A DNA stretch of 64,000 nucleotides from Trichaptum fuscoviolaceum (taxonomy: Eukaryota > Basidiomycota > Agaricomycetes > Hymenochaetales > Trichaptaceae): contig CAJSYZ010000011.1 in assembly GCA_910574455.1 (NCBI GenBank), forward strand, positions 310,001 through 374,000. Direction: 5' to 3'. The notes below the pieces were generated by a model. It saw only the letters and a program-made list of their open reading frames with translations. It made no database searches and was not told where the DNA came from. The position numbers and the translations under genes were made by a program. This document shows, one piece after another, positions 22,245 through 35,230 of the stretch (position 1 is its first letter; every line of letters starts with the position of its first letter).

Positions 22245-24065
22245 TCTTACTAACTTGAAGTAGTTATTGCTGACACTTCTTATACACTTGAAGTCGTTGC
22301 CACGTTGATGCTCCCCGATCACGTCTCAAGCAGCCAGTTGAACCAATTCTCCGTTTCCGGCCTGAGTACAGATGTAGAAGTCGAAGAAGTTCGTCCGAGT
22401 CGCCACTGGCAGTGAACGAGGAAGGCTTTTTCCAAGTACAGCTTTCAGGCGGAGTCTCAAACTTGAATTCAAGTTCAACTGAATTGAAACATGAAGAAGT
22501 CCGAGTCGCAGGTTCAAGTTCAACTTGAAGTTACGTACTATTACTACTAATTACTACTACTCACTGGCAGGCTGCCAGCCTGAGTGCGGCGCGGTACCAG
22601 TGCACTGCCATGGCAGTCGGATAAACTCAAACTCCGACTCGGAGGCGGCGTCACGGCCCGGTATCACTGTCATATCATACTCAGGCTAGTACTACTGTAC
22701 TACTAGAGTAGTAGTAGTATGATGCCGGCACTTCGGCGTTCTACTAGTAGTAGTACTACTTAGTAGTAAACTCGGAGCCTGAGGCACGGCCAGGTGGTGG
22801 GAATTCACTATAACTTGAATCTGATATAAACATCTGCCAGTGGTGTGAACGCTTCTTCGACATGAAGCCTGAGTCACAGTTGTAAAACCTTGAGCCTGCG
22901 GCCGGGAAGAGAAGACTGGAGTGGGAAAATCGAAGTTCATATTGAAGCCAGCGCCGGTTGAACTAGAACATCATTCAGTTAAAGGGCTTCCGAACTTCTC
23001 TTAATCACCGTTGTCCGGTACTTCAGCACAAGCCTCAGGCGCGTAGTTCTCAAGTTAGGGGCTTGATTGATCATGAACTTACAGCATATTCAGAAAAGGA
23101 TGACAGTGCGCACTTTTGTGCTTTTTTTCTACCCGACCCTGATTGCCTTACTAGCCTGAGTAGTACCGTACTATCATGAAGAAGTTCACGTGCTGGGAAA
23201 GTCCTATGATCTTATATGTAGTTGCTGAAGCTCTTACATTTATATTAGCTAGTATACTATTGTATTTGCATGGAGTTAAGTATCAACTTGAAAGGTCAAG
23301 GCAGTAGAGTATCTAAGTTTGTGGATGGACAAAGGCTTCCGGTCACAAACGACTTTCAAGAAACAAGGGTCACCGGCACGCAGCTCACACTGTTGAGAAT
23401 ATTGTCTGCCAGTGGGTACGTCCGAGCTTCCCCATACTACTAGTAGTACTAAAGGAATCAGGGTCGGATAGAAAAAAAGCACAAAAGTGCGCACTCAGGC
23501 TGTCATCCTTCAAGTTTTCTGAATATGCTGTAGAAGTAGTACTACGGTGAAAATTTAAAGTTATGCCAGCAGCGAGCCAGAAAAAGTAGTCACAATAGAT
23601 TACTCCGACTGAATCGGATCTTTACGACCCGGAATACTACTAGTACTGATAAGTAGTATAGTAGTATTGCTACCGGCGTACTCATGGCTCGAAGATGATC
23701 ATGATGCTAGCGCTGCGGCAACTTGAACTGAGGTAGTTACGTTCTGCCGTACTAGTAGGAATGGAAGTTGATGAAGAGCGTAGCAACGTACAACTAGTAG
23801 TAAGTGATATTAGTACTAGTAGTAGAAGTATTCGCCTGAGTACATTGGCTGGCTCCTGCCAGTGATGAGACTGCCGCTTCCACACTGCATCCGAGTCATG
23901 ATGAAGAGTTTCAGAGGTCACTGAGAACTTTAAGTTCAAGTTGGAGCTGATTAGTACCACTGGCACCGGCGCACTGATGCCACTGGCAGCCTGAGCCTGG
24001 CAGCCTCCGGGCCCCGAGCCGTCACCAACTTCAGGTCACCATCATACTAGTAGTAAAGGGCAACT
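22245..24065. repeat. word-rich island between divergent genes A and B (E2)
   Basis: As in E1, the space upstream of gene B is filled with TTCAAGTT/AACTTGAA, CACTGGCA, TCCGAGTC, CTCAGGCT and ACT/AGT words, often nested (for example TTCAACTTGAAGTT near 22517). An inverted-repeat element lies within it at 23080-23532. It forms the whole divergent intergenic region of A and B. No coding sequence was accepted. Confidence 0.75.
23080..23532. mobile_element. small inverted-repeat element (MITE-like), TA-flanked with C...G ends
   Basis: The left arm (23080-about 23147) starts TACAGCATATTCAG, and the right arm (about 23455-23532) is its reverse complement. The arms agree over about 65 bases, including TGCGCACTTTTGTGC and the GACCCTGATT block. 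They differ almost only by two 6-bp insertions in the right arm: words at 23494-23501 (CTCAGGCT) and 23509-23516 (TTCAAGTT). There is no coding capacity. Like the Plavaka copies, it reads TA-C...G-TA. Confidence 0.7.
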
Positions 24066-24270
24066 TGAATCTCCTTCCCTCCTCATACAAGGACCGCAAA
24101 AATCGATCATCAGCGTGCATTATCGATTGGCGTGGTCACGACCAACTTGCCTTTGTATATCATTAAGTCCGAATCCCCGCGCACACTATCAGAAGGAATA
24201 TTCGAGCTCATATTTTGCACCCACTCTGCTGCACCCACTCTGCCACCCGTTTTATCAGTCATCTCCGAAG

Positions 24271-26287
24271 ATGCCAATTCTAAGTGACAGTGACTCGGAC
24301 ACTGGCAGCGATTCGAGCTCAAGCTTCCGCGAGAGTGACTGGGACGAAAATCCGTTGGAAGGTACGAATCATAGACATGATGCATTTGTCGATGATAAAC
24401 CAGCTCATCCTGGATACAGATGAACGACTCGGATTATCCTTGCAATCACTGACAGGTGAAGATGACCGGGCTGCAACTCATTTCAACCCGCTTTTCGACC
24501 AAGATGTAGTGGATAACTTGCGTTCGTTAATCCAACGTGCTGCGCTGCATTATCAACGCTATGGGTACACCATTCAGACGAGGGAATATCGCGTGGCGCT
24601 TGCTTTGGCCGAATCCCTCTCCGCCACAATCCGAGCTGTGAATACACGCTTCGCAAGGACTGAGAGTAGGGTGGCACGTGCGTTGAACCGAAACCGTGTT
24701 GAAAGGATTGAGCTCAGGGATTTGGTCATTTCGCAAGCCGAAGAGCTGGCGTTGCTCAAATGTGGACTTGCCACTGACAGTGATCCTCAGGCTGTTGAAG
24801 TGGACACTCCACTCCCGAATCATCCCAAGGCACTGCTCAGAGAGGAACTTGATGCTGCCTTACTAGCAAGCAGTGGCGCTGGTACTGGATATGCCAGTGG
24901 GCATGACACACCGAACATAGTAACTTCAGATTGGCTCCCAAGTCCTTTCGTGCACCTAGGCCGGTGCACGGCTAGATCCCAGGATCAGACTGTGGTGAGT
25001 GGCAAATGCGTTCAAGTTGCTGACTTGAACTTGGCATTGAAACTATCAAATACTAATTTTTGCTCCTGATACAGGCGGCGCACTTAGCACTTCAAGTTTG
25101 GGACAGTGTGGGCAAACTCAGGCTTGCTGTGGCATCTGCTTTTGCAACTCTTCTCCCCAATACAAAGTTTTCAAGACTACCCATCAATCGGCTCAATGGT
25201 GGCGTCATTTGGAATACGTTCCTCATTCGCTTACACCGAAAATACCAATCATGCGTCTCGGTTCGAGGAAAGGAAAATGACAGATTTTACGAGTGTCAAG
25301 TAAATTCAGTCTTCCGTGATTTTGCGGAGTCAGACGCGGACACTAGCACACTTACACCTCCTTGCACACATTTATCAAGCTCCTATTGGAAGGCAATCAC
25401 CGACAAATTTGTTCCTCACCGGAGTTTTGTCTCTCTGCCCCCACAACATGCAACGATAACCTCAAGAAATTGAGTATCTGAAGCTTGCATTCAGGTTCTT
25501 TGTCCCTCTACTTATTTGGACATACAACGAGTGCAAGGAATGGTTGCTCGTCACGGAAGCCCTGCTCATGACTCGGATTAATACAAACGGCCCGCCGACA
25601 CAAACCTATACACAGCTCGATCGTGCTTCTGTCTTTCGATATGGGTCTGCGCTTGACGTATGGTGCCACTTCAAACGCACAGACGAAACCTTTCAGTCGC
25701 TCACTCAGGTCGCCGGTGATGCCGTCGACAGTGCCAGACGAACTGTGAAGGATGCAGAAAAATCCTGGAAAATAGATCAATTACGCGAAGAACATCAGGC
25801 CCTCCTGAAGAAGTTTAATATAGTCAGGAAATGTCTGACCATCCTCCTTGATGTTGATCTTTTGGACTTGCTGCTCACGAATGATGCCGCAATGAGTCTC
25901 TTTCAACGCAGCCTGAGGGCTAACTCGGATAGTGACACCTCGCACTTGGATTTTTTAGCTGTGGCCTTGGCAAGGATACGCAATAAAGGCCTATTTGGAG
26001 CGGAAGACGAAGTTAGCCACGAGAGAATTCTGATAAAAGTTACCAATTGCCTCAGAGATGGCGACTATCACGGAGACGACCTTATCGCAACAGAACGTCA
26101 AATTGACAGTTTCGTGTCACACGGAGTCCACACTCTGAGCGGTACTACTAGCACTGCCGGTGCGATTTCATTGGCATCCGACGAATGCCTGTGTAACGAC
26201 TACGACATATTGCGGGCGCTTCTCGAGAAATTACTCCCTTCAACGCCGGGTTCTGGTGATGATGTCAGTATGGCGGTCGCATCATGA
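24271..26287 (+). CDS. Plavaka-element accessory gene B (E2 copy), unknown function (611 aa)
   Basis: Exons 24271-24361, 24420-24994, 25075-25423 and 25467-26287 join in phase (612 codons with stop). The N-terminus is acidic and Ser-rich (MPILSDSDSDTGSDSSSS). A helical Arg-rich region with TREYRVALALAESLSATIRA follows, then a middle region (LALQVWDSVGKLRLAVASAF). Next is the hydrophobic LAFRFFVPLLIWTYNECKEW segment, and last a helical C-terminus (EKSWKIDQLREEHQALLKKF). Position, convergent orientation and domain order match the E1 gene at 8977-6533. No known enzyme motif was seen. Confidence 0.68.
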
Positions 26288-26810
26288 TCTAGTAGGACAT
26301 TCTTCGAGCTCGTAATAGTGCAATGATATGCATCTGGTATGTTAGCGCTTTCCTTCATCGTATGTATTATGGTATTTTTCAGTCGTTAACTCATGCTACC
26401 AAAGTCCGAGCATTTCGTTCAAATTGTTAGTACACTGCTACAAATGTAACACGACTTTTCTACTTCCTATGCCACTCTTTTATCCTGTCCTATTAGTATG
26501 CTCCTCTCGCACTACGCTGCACTACTATCGGTAGTATTAGTAGCAACTGTGTGAGGTCGTTTTCTTGATTACTATATACTACTAAAAATTTATTTATTTA
26601 TTTATATACTATGTTTGATACTACTAGTCGCCTAGTAGCAGTACGACTTCAAGTTCAAGTTGAACTTCAAGGTGAAGTTGAAGTTAAAAGTCGCAACTTC
26701 CAGTTTACATAAAGTACTCTGGCTGGTATATCGAGGACTATCAAGCAACTCAATAAGTTGTATCCTTCATAGGTTTCAAGGCACTTTGTGTGCTAAATAG
26801 AGGTTTATCT
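26288..26810. other. convergent intergenic region, no gene seen
   Basis: This lies between the 3' ends of gene B and the transposase in E2. It includes an A/T-rich run (TTTATTTATTTA near 26590) and a nested word cluster at about 26648-26690 (TTCAAGTTCAAGTTGAAC and relatives). Confidence 0.5.
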
Positions 26811-29800
26811 TTATTGTTGTCTACTTTCGAACAATGTTTCATGCATGTGCATGTCAGCAAATCGGTTAACATAGAATCTATCGTAGAAGTCCAGGGACTC
26901 CTCAGGTGTCAATGACTTTGGAGGACATTCATCACCCTTTGTAACCCCAAGAAGGTGAGCTAATCGAAAGATAAGCCCTAGAGCTATTACAGATAGCTTC
27001 GGAGTCTTGCTAGTACTACTAGTACTAGTAGTAGAGTGGTTACTAGTGTCACTGCCGCTCCGAGTTAGTTGAGGACAAGCTCCGACACAGGCGGTAGAGG
27101 TCTCTAACTCATACTCTGGTTCAACAATCCACATTCCTGACTTTGTATCAGGCGAATCTCCAACGCGCTTGTAAAACTGAACGAGAGCGCATTCGTGATG
27201 GTTTCCTTTAGCGGTGAAGGAGAAAAGAAGCATAACGCGAGCGGCTCGCATTCCTGCAAACCCCTTTTTGCGGGAATTAACTCGGACTAGAACGGCATCT
27301 CGTCGAGGTTTTCCGCGCCAAGAGGGATTGGACCTGATCACCTCCCTCATTGCTTGTTCTATAGGGATTGATTCGCCACGGTAGGCAAAGAAAGCGGTGG
27401 CTGAATGGAAAATTGAAAAGTCATTGCACATGTCCATTTCAACTGCTGGTTCGGCTCTGCCGGAGGAGCCCCTTAAGTTGGAGTTGCGCTTCTCGACCTT
27501 GTTGAATAAGTATTCTTTAATGAGCTGTTGGAGCTGTCGGAGCTCTGGATGGCCTTTTATCGCCGCAAGAGCGTTGAGCTGCTTAGGGTACACCGTACTG
27601 GACTCTGCAAGGATGACAACAAAGAAGTCAGATGTGCAGCACCAAAAGCATGGGTTGCTAAGTAATACTAACGTTGCTTCGAAGCCATTAACATCAAGCT
27701 CAAAGGGTCATTTCTGCCACCCAAGCGCATCTGGCGTTCAGCATGTTGTATGCCTTGAACCGCAAGATGCTGTGGCCCATGCACTAAGCTCCCGGGATCT
27801 TCCAGGTCTGCAATTTCGTTGAGTTCATTCTTGCCCACAATGTCATCGAAGAAGTCCTCTGTATCATCGCTTGCCCTTGCCAATGGAGCACCACAATGTT
27901 GCACCTGCTCCCTCCAATTTGAGGTCCTCTCAGCTTCATCCTCCTCCGACTCTGACATATTCTTGCGCAGAACATCACGCAAAGCTCTCCACGAAGCCTC
28001 CGCCAACGAATTGTCCAGCATTCCACGCCTTTTGAAGTCTGCCCTGGCTGCAATGAGTTTACTTAGTCGTTCGTTTGCTGTGATCATCTGACCCAAAGGA
28101 TCATTTCTGTTTGAGCGTCGCCATGTTTCCTTGACCGCGTAAATGTGTTTATTCTCTGTGATTGACGAGCACAGCCCGCTCGGTGCAGCAAAGAGAGGGA
28201 TCATTGTAGGATAGTGGACCATGGCATGCTGTCGTGGCAGTGAGAAGTTATCCCGGATGCCCTTGGCTATGAATATTTGCCGAAATTGATGAAAGTGATC
28301 CAGAGAGGCTTTTATTTGATCAAGAGTTGAGGCTGTAATCGTGTACCGACGCACAAGGTAACAGAAGTCCAGAAATGCACTCAATGCGCGAATCATATCA
28401 TCGTGCGCAATGCCCACGATAGCCGGAAGATACACCTAAGCAAATTGCATCAAATATCAGCAAACCACCGCCTCAAACAAGATAGAAAGGTCACATACTT
28501 TCATAAGTGCCTTAGAATCATTGCCTGTCCATTGCTTGAAGCCTCGGCCTTCGGGGAATCTACGAAGTCCAGGAAAGGGAGCAGCAACTCTTATTCTACG
28601 TGGAAGTTAGCAAAGGCATTTGCATTATATGTCTTGTGAGAGAAGAGTACCTTCTATCCACAACGTCCAGCTCTGTCGTGGTCAAGCTCTGGCAAATCCA
28701 CTCAACAAGGTGATCCTTGAATACGCCTTTGATGATTTGGTGCAGTAGGTCTGGAGAAATGAGATCGCATATATCTGCACGCGGAAAATCATTGGTGAAG
28801 GGCTACGGGACATAGTTGCGGTAAGTGCATCTAATGGACAACTTGAAGTTGGAACACATACGACGATATCTTGGTGGAACCCATACTCCTTACGAATTGT
28901 GGCTCTACTTATGCTATTGTCATCCACCTGTTCTATCAATCGTTCGTGCAGCTCTTTTGTTCGAGGATTTGTAACAAATTCCGGATTATCTAGGTTCTTG
29001 TGAGGTGCTGTACATCTATATAGTAGCCGCATTAAGCCATTTCCTCGAACTCAAGTCGGATGTGATTTTTGGAAAGGACAATACTTACTTGCAGCACCAT
29101 CCAGTGCATATTGCGCATAGACTCACCTGTTCCGGATAATCGGCTATATACGAGCCGAGTCCGAGAACCGACCTACGCAAGTGACCATCAGGGCACCGGA
29201 GAATGGTATGTTCACTGTTTATAGACATTGCGGTCTTCAGTGGACTCAAGATTCTTGATATAGATGAATGAAAGATTTGATGTCTAAAGCGACGGAAGTC
29301 ATCTGACTTTTCGTATTGCCGCTCAGCTGCAAACTTGAAGTGTCAGAACACAATCGAATAGGTCACTTCAAGCTTGTAACACACACTCTTTGGTATTGCT
29401 AGAAATGCTACGAGCTGGACTGTATTCAACTTTTGGGACCGCCGGGCCTTGTTAGATACATTTCCTATTGAGAGATATAACGGATAATATTCGTTGTTGC
29501 CAGTGCCAACGGAGACTGTTGTCTTGTCGCTCCCTAAGATCACCGGAACAAACATGGACCCATGGACTGCTTTATCTTCGGCGTAGATTTTGTTCTAAGT
29601 CAAGGATAATCAGAACACTTCCTCGAACTTCGAATGCTGCATGATTTATGACTTACAGCCTGTTCCCAAGCAAAATTTCCGGACATGTAGTTTCTGAAGA
29701 CTCGTTCTTTGTTGTCATCAGAGTCCTCCTTCGGCTGATACTCGCGAAACGGGACATAGTCGAATTCGCCTTCCAACGCCGGATTGTCCACCAAATTCCG

Positions 29801-30827
29801 GATCACTTCCAGAGGATCCCGATACCATACATCATATTCTTTCCTCTTCCATGACTCGGTGTTCTCGTTTGTCGCCTTTTGGCCATTGTCGTCTGTGTAG
29901 AAGTTACTAAAGGATTTCCAAGACACATCACCAACTTTCGTAGCATCAATGGCGTTATACATTTTTTGCGCGTCTCCATCGAGTAGCGTACTACTAGTTG
30001 TATCCTGATCCAAGTCATTGTCAGGCTCTGTCGCATCCAATTCGGAATATCCGCCAGATTTTACATTCTCCGCCACCTGAATCAGTTGATAAGCCTTCAT
30101 GATTCCCAGAAGCTTTGTTATGTTCCCAGCAGACATTTGCTCTTCCCGATAGAGAAAATCTGCGAGCTCAAAATCTGCTCGGCATGAATAGGGAAACCAG
30201 TCATTTGATGCAGATTCGTTTCGCGGAGCGGGTGAGTCTTCATATTCTAAGAAGTTCCCTTCTGCATCGCATGGAATGGCTGCACAATGTTTGGTGTCAA
30301 AATGCTACAGTAAACCGGGAACAATTGATTTGGCGCGCACCATTCAAGTATCTGTGATACACCTTCAAGTTATCCTCGCTCTCCTTATAATCTCCAATGT
30401 CGGAATCCAAGTCTTCAGAACGGCCACTGTCACTTCCGGTGACAGAATGGGACAGAGAATCAGGTCTGTCCAAATCTTGAAGCAGCTCGTCTCGGCCTAT
30501 ACTGAGCATCGAGATATCCTGTGTAAGCATGGAAATATCGTAATCGTAGGAGTCAGAGCCGCTCTCAAGATGACCCTCTGATGGAAGTTCGGACGACCTC
30601 AGGAGAGCTTCAAGTTGAGGACTTGGAGCTCGTATGGGTCGAATAGGTGACGATTCATATTCATGACCACAAGCAGAAGAACTTGCCAAGAATGACGTTG
30701 GATGAGCTGAATATTCATGTCTTGCTCTTCCAGATTGACTCTTGAACATCCTACTACAGCCGGGCAAGGTGCATCGAATAGTTGGTGGAAAATGAAAGGG
30801 ATCGTGCTTTTTCCGTGTCGCTGGCAT
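26811..30827 (-). CDS. Plavaka-family transposase (E2 copy)
   Basis: The same gene as at 2079-6083, on the minus strand. It starts at MPATRKKHDPFHF with the C2H2-like finger CTLPGCSRMFKSQSG. The core motifs are all present: CDAEGNFLE, WFPYSCRADFELADFLY, FVPVILGSDKTTVSVGTGNN, FSLPRQHAMVHY and GLCSSITENKHIYAVKE. The C-terminal YVNRFADMHMHET is also kept. Intron positions agree with E1. Relative to E1 it has small in-frame differences that are words, for example Leu-Glu gained at 30609-30616 and a Ser/Thr run from ACT/AGT units near 27010-27035. I found no stop in the spliced frame. An upstream in-frame extension to 31079 exists but is not conserved in E1. Confidence 0.87.
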
Positions 30828-31099
30828 CAACTTGAATGTAACCTCAGTAGTAGTACACGTCGACAATTGGGACTCACAGCTGAGCCTCACTGGCACTGGC
30901 AGGCTGCTAGCACTGGCAGTGACTCGGACTCGGAGTGCCAGTGAACTTGAACCTGAGTTAAAATTAGTCATAGAGTAGTCACAGTAGTAGTGGGCGTAAA
31001 TTTTCAACTTGTCTAAGATAGACGCCCCCGCCTCCCTGATCTTGAACTTGCACCTTCGACACATCTTATCATCATACAAGTCTCAAAACACTGCACAAA
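30828..31099. promoter_or_regulatory. divergent promoter between transposase and accessory gene (E2)
   Basis: The counterpart of 1845-2078. It is longer mainly because of added words: AACTTGAA at 30829-30836 lies immediately upstream of the transposase ATG, and TG/GA words lie at 30913-30943. The rest aligns closely with E1. Confidence 0.55.
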
Positions 31100-34000
31100 A
31101 TGTCAACTCAAAGACAGACAAGGGCTAAGAACAGGGAAAAGCACCCCGGAGCAGTCGTTGACCAACTCAGAACAAGACGAACACAGGAGGAGATATTGCG
31201 GGAGAAGGAAGAAAAAGAGAAAAGGAGAGTACGGCAGGCAGAAAGGCGGGATGAGGCATTGAAGGAGAAGGAAGAGAAGGAAAAGCAGAAGGAAGAGCGG
31301 GCAGCTTTCCGCAGAGCTGCGGCCCAGCAAGTCGCGGTTGCGAAAGAGAGGAAAAAACTCGCTGCGGAGCAAAAACGGGCAGCAAAAGAACAAGAGGCAG
31401 CTGACAAGGTTCGCAAGAAGGTGACTGCAGCAGAGAACCAAGAAGCAGCGATGCTAGAGACCGTAGAGCTTGAAAACAACTTGTCGAAGGCTCTTGAGAC
31501 ACGCACCCAGATGGGTTCAACAGTGCCTAAACTCACTGGCAAACGTGGACGTAGAAAGCCGAAAGGCGAAGCTAGCTGTAAGTCTTCAACTTTAGATCAA
31601 TGATGACACAGATTTGAACTGGCATTAACAGGCTCGAAGAACGATGTTAAAGACGTATCGGGTTGTGAAGATGGACACAACGAAGACTTGGATATTCGTG
31701 AGTAACATTGCCTATACATTTTCAGATCATCTCAAAGCTTGGAGGTTGAACACTGTGACTCACCTTAATGCGAAGCAGCGAGTATGGATGAGCCAAACAG
31801 GAAGCCTGCAAAAAAGGCTAGGAAAGAAGATTCCAAAGGTGAACTTCCATTTCGCACACGTGTGCAGACCGCAAAGATATCCAGGTCTGCCGCCACTCCC
31901 AGCGACGCATTCTTTCACGCTCCTGCAGGACCGAACGAGTATCTTTCTGGTGAAGAAACGGACATAATAGACTCGCCCGCTACGTCAAGGCGGAACGACA
32001 AGACAAAACGCCCTGTCAGGGCGCTTCGCAACACAGATGATTCCACTTTCATCGGTGAAGAGGGTGGAGGTCTTGAGGTGCCAGTGGCAGGGATAGACTC
32101 AGAAAGGATCAATTTGTGAGTTTGAGGTTTGAATCTTGCATTGCGTCTGAATCAGTATTTGGTACTGTCAAGTCGATGTAATGGTGAGTGCGAAGCTTGA
32201 TTTAGACTCAATTATTAAACTCATATGATCATCATCATCCCGACTACCTACTCAGGCTACTACCGTGACGCTCCCGGGCCGAGACCCAACTTCAAGTTGG
32301 AAGTCCTTCACCTGCAACATTGACGCTCTTGTCTTTGCTACCACTGTATTATGAGCCTTGCTGACGCAAAGCTGCACCAGACACACCGTCCGATTGCCAG
32401 ATGATGAAAACTTAAGTCCCTGGGAGGATGAAGGAGAAACAATAACCCTTACAAGCTATCATGATGTAAAAAATAGCACAATCAGCGTGCAACAGAAGGC
32501 ACATCTTGTCTATTCGGAATCAAATGTTGTGAGTTGACGGAGCATTAGAATGGCAGATGCAGTCTGAACGACTTGTTTATAGGGCGGAATCGATCCGATG
32601 AGGCTAACAAGGCCGGCTCAAGCTTGTGTGAGTCCGACTGATTACTGTTCGATTCATGTCAGTTACTCCATGACCGTTTGTTCATATTCCTTCGTTATTA
32701 TTTATCTGCCAACTGCCGTGTCATGAACAGGATGGAGGTAGCAGCAACCTCAACTCGAAGAAAAGGACGTTATTGCGTGACACTCTTTCCGGGTCGCAGG
32801 TTTCAACGGTAAGCGACGTCATATCATTCTACATTTTTCAATCTACTGAGTAGTAATCCCTTCCCGTACTCGAGGATAAGAACCACAAGATAAAACCAGG
32901 TGGACAGGTGAGTACCAGACAGTGATCTTCATGGTACATCCTTCCTTCATTGCTTACTGAATTGGTATTTTGATAGGATGCAAACAAGAGAACTGCTAAT
33001 TCGCAGCTTAGCGCACCGGTAAGTCTATCTTATTTCAACTTCTCTCGTTCCCCCCTTATTTATGGTTGTAAGGTGCAATCACTAGCCTTGGAACCCCGTG
33101 TACAGGTATGTGTGAGTGTCGATGCACCCTAGGCTCACTTCCGGTGCTCTCTGTGGCAACTATTCGTTTCCTTCTTCACTTCAAGTTGATCGCTAATGTG
33201 TGCATATGAATAGGACATCACAGTCACAAAGAACGGAAAGAGGAAGTCGCCACCAGACACCGACTCTCAGGTTAATGTGGTAATTCTTCTACCTTCACGT
33301 GCAATGAATTCCTTCTAGTCTCGTAACCAGACCGCACTCTTTTTAAATGTTTACTTATTTTAAACCATCTCAATAGGCTAATAAGGCTGTCAAGATCAAG
33401 AAGTCATTGTTGACTGACATGGACACACAGGCCGGTGCCACAGTAAGTGTCAATTCTATGGTAACCGGCATTTTAAGTTCGTATCTGATCAGGCGGAAAG
33501 GACTGGAGTAAGAAGAGGAAACCCTCTGACATTCCTTATCGGCCTGAGGCCGATACGACAGTAAGTGCTTCTTTTCGAGTCGTTCACTTGCCACGGATAA
33601 CAGCTTTCTGACGTGCTGCAGCCGGAGCTTGGATCCGCTACCTCTAATCGCAAGAGGCAGTCGCTGGTGGCTGATAATGAAGTAAGTGAGAGTCGATTGA
33701 TACACTCTAAATGCGAGCATTCACCTTTTTTTCTTAATAGTCTGGTGGTCGAAAGATGTCGTTAGCACCTCGAGCACCGTCGCTTGCAATGACGAGAGCA
33801 TCCTGCACCCCCGGACCCGAAGTGTTAGTGACTGGGGCTTATCAAGGTCATCGCAAAGTCTCTCGGACTACTAGCTCAGTTTGTCGAATCAAATTCATTT
33901 CTATGACATATTTTGCTGATTTACTGATATGCAGACATCAGTGGGACTTGAGGACAAGGACCGAAATGAAGGAAGGGAAGGATCTCGCGTGCCAGGCAGG

Positions 34001-35196
34001 AAAAGGGCGACGAACCAGTGTCTCCCTCCCGGTACTCAGGCAGGTTGGACTCATATTCTATTACCTTCACTATTTCGCGCAGTTGGAAAGTCCGTCACAC
34101 CATGGCAAACCCCGGACAATAAGCTCATCAGCTCACTGTGGGGGAAAGTGTTTGATTCTGTGGAACTCAGTTACGAAACTCAGTTCGCCGATATCTGTTC
34201 TCTAGTTGAGTCATTTTTACTTATTCTCAAGTTACCTTTACCAAATTGAGATGCAATCCTCGTATTTCAGGCGGCCCAGAGATGCTCTGATAGCTGGCGC
34301 AAGAAACTTTTTGAGAAAGCTGAGCAATCAGTTGCAAGTTTTATCAGCGGCGAACAATCAAAGTCGATGCAAAATGAAGCAATTGTGAAGACGTTGCAGA
34401 CGCTAGTTGACAAGAAGAAAGCCGAACCGTTTCTATGGGAAAGCTGGTATAGTATGGAGAGGGTAAGTAAAAGAGTGTTTATTGTCGCATTTTGTGTCCA
34501 TGCATTGACTCTAAATGTACAGAAGCAAGGACTGTTCTGCTCTGACCTTGTGGTCTCAGTGTTGTCCGTACACATTGTCTTGCTGGCCATGGGTCGGCAT
34601 AAAATACTGGACAGAAACACCATAGGAAAGCCTATCGGTGCCCTCGCCCTTGCGGCAACAGCGGTATCTACTTTTTTCAGCACTTATATTGTCCTTATTC
34701 GCTGATCTTCTCATGGATAGGTCAAGGTTGCCATTGATAAACAGGTGGCTCGGTTGCAAAATATCAAAGAAGAACTTGGCGGCGCTGAGTGGTATTTCAC
34801 TAGCGCTCTGTGGCAGCCTCATACGGACGACTATGTTAACTTGTTGTCGAATCCCTCTTTCTTCACTGAATCAAACTGGGAAAAGGTTCGATCCCGCCTC
34901 CTAGCTTACGATGCCAGTACAGATATCGATACGAGAAAGAACACCGAACTTGTTGGATCGGGTATCACTGGCAGGGACTTTTCCTTGTATTTTGACATTG
35001 TAGATGCAGATTCGACCTGCGAGAAAGCGTATGACGAAGGTGCTGATAATTGGGAAGACGGAACCGACGAAAGGGCGAAGAGCATGAGGGGGCTGAGTAT
35101 AGAGGCGAGGTGGAAGGTGATGCAGAGGACGAGCATGCTAATGCTAAGGGTGACGACGACCTGAGCGAGAGCAGGGACGAGGGCGTTGACAAGATT

Positions 35197-35230
<34 letters not shown>

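Noticed and set aside
30828..31079. Transposase start at 31079 giving 84 extra N-terminal residues
   Set aside because: The extension is not open in E1 with the same sequence, and it covers the divergent promoter; the MPATRKK start is shared by both copies.
32000..32030. CGCCCTGTCAGGGCG hairpin as a terminator or mini-element
   Set aside because: It lies inside conserved coding sequence of the accessory gene in E2 and E3 and is explained by codons for RPVRALRN.
35050..35160. The minus-strand Ser/Leu-rich frame over the acidic repeat as a membrane protein
   Set aside because: Reverse complement of Glu/Asp/Gly codons gives Ser/Pro/Leu strings automatically; no start or family support.
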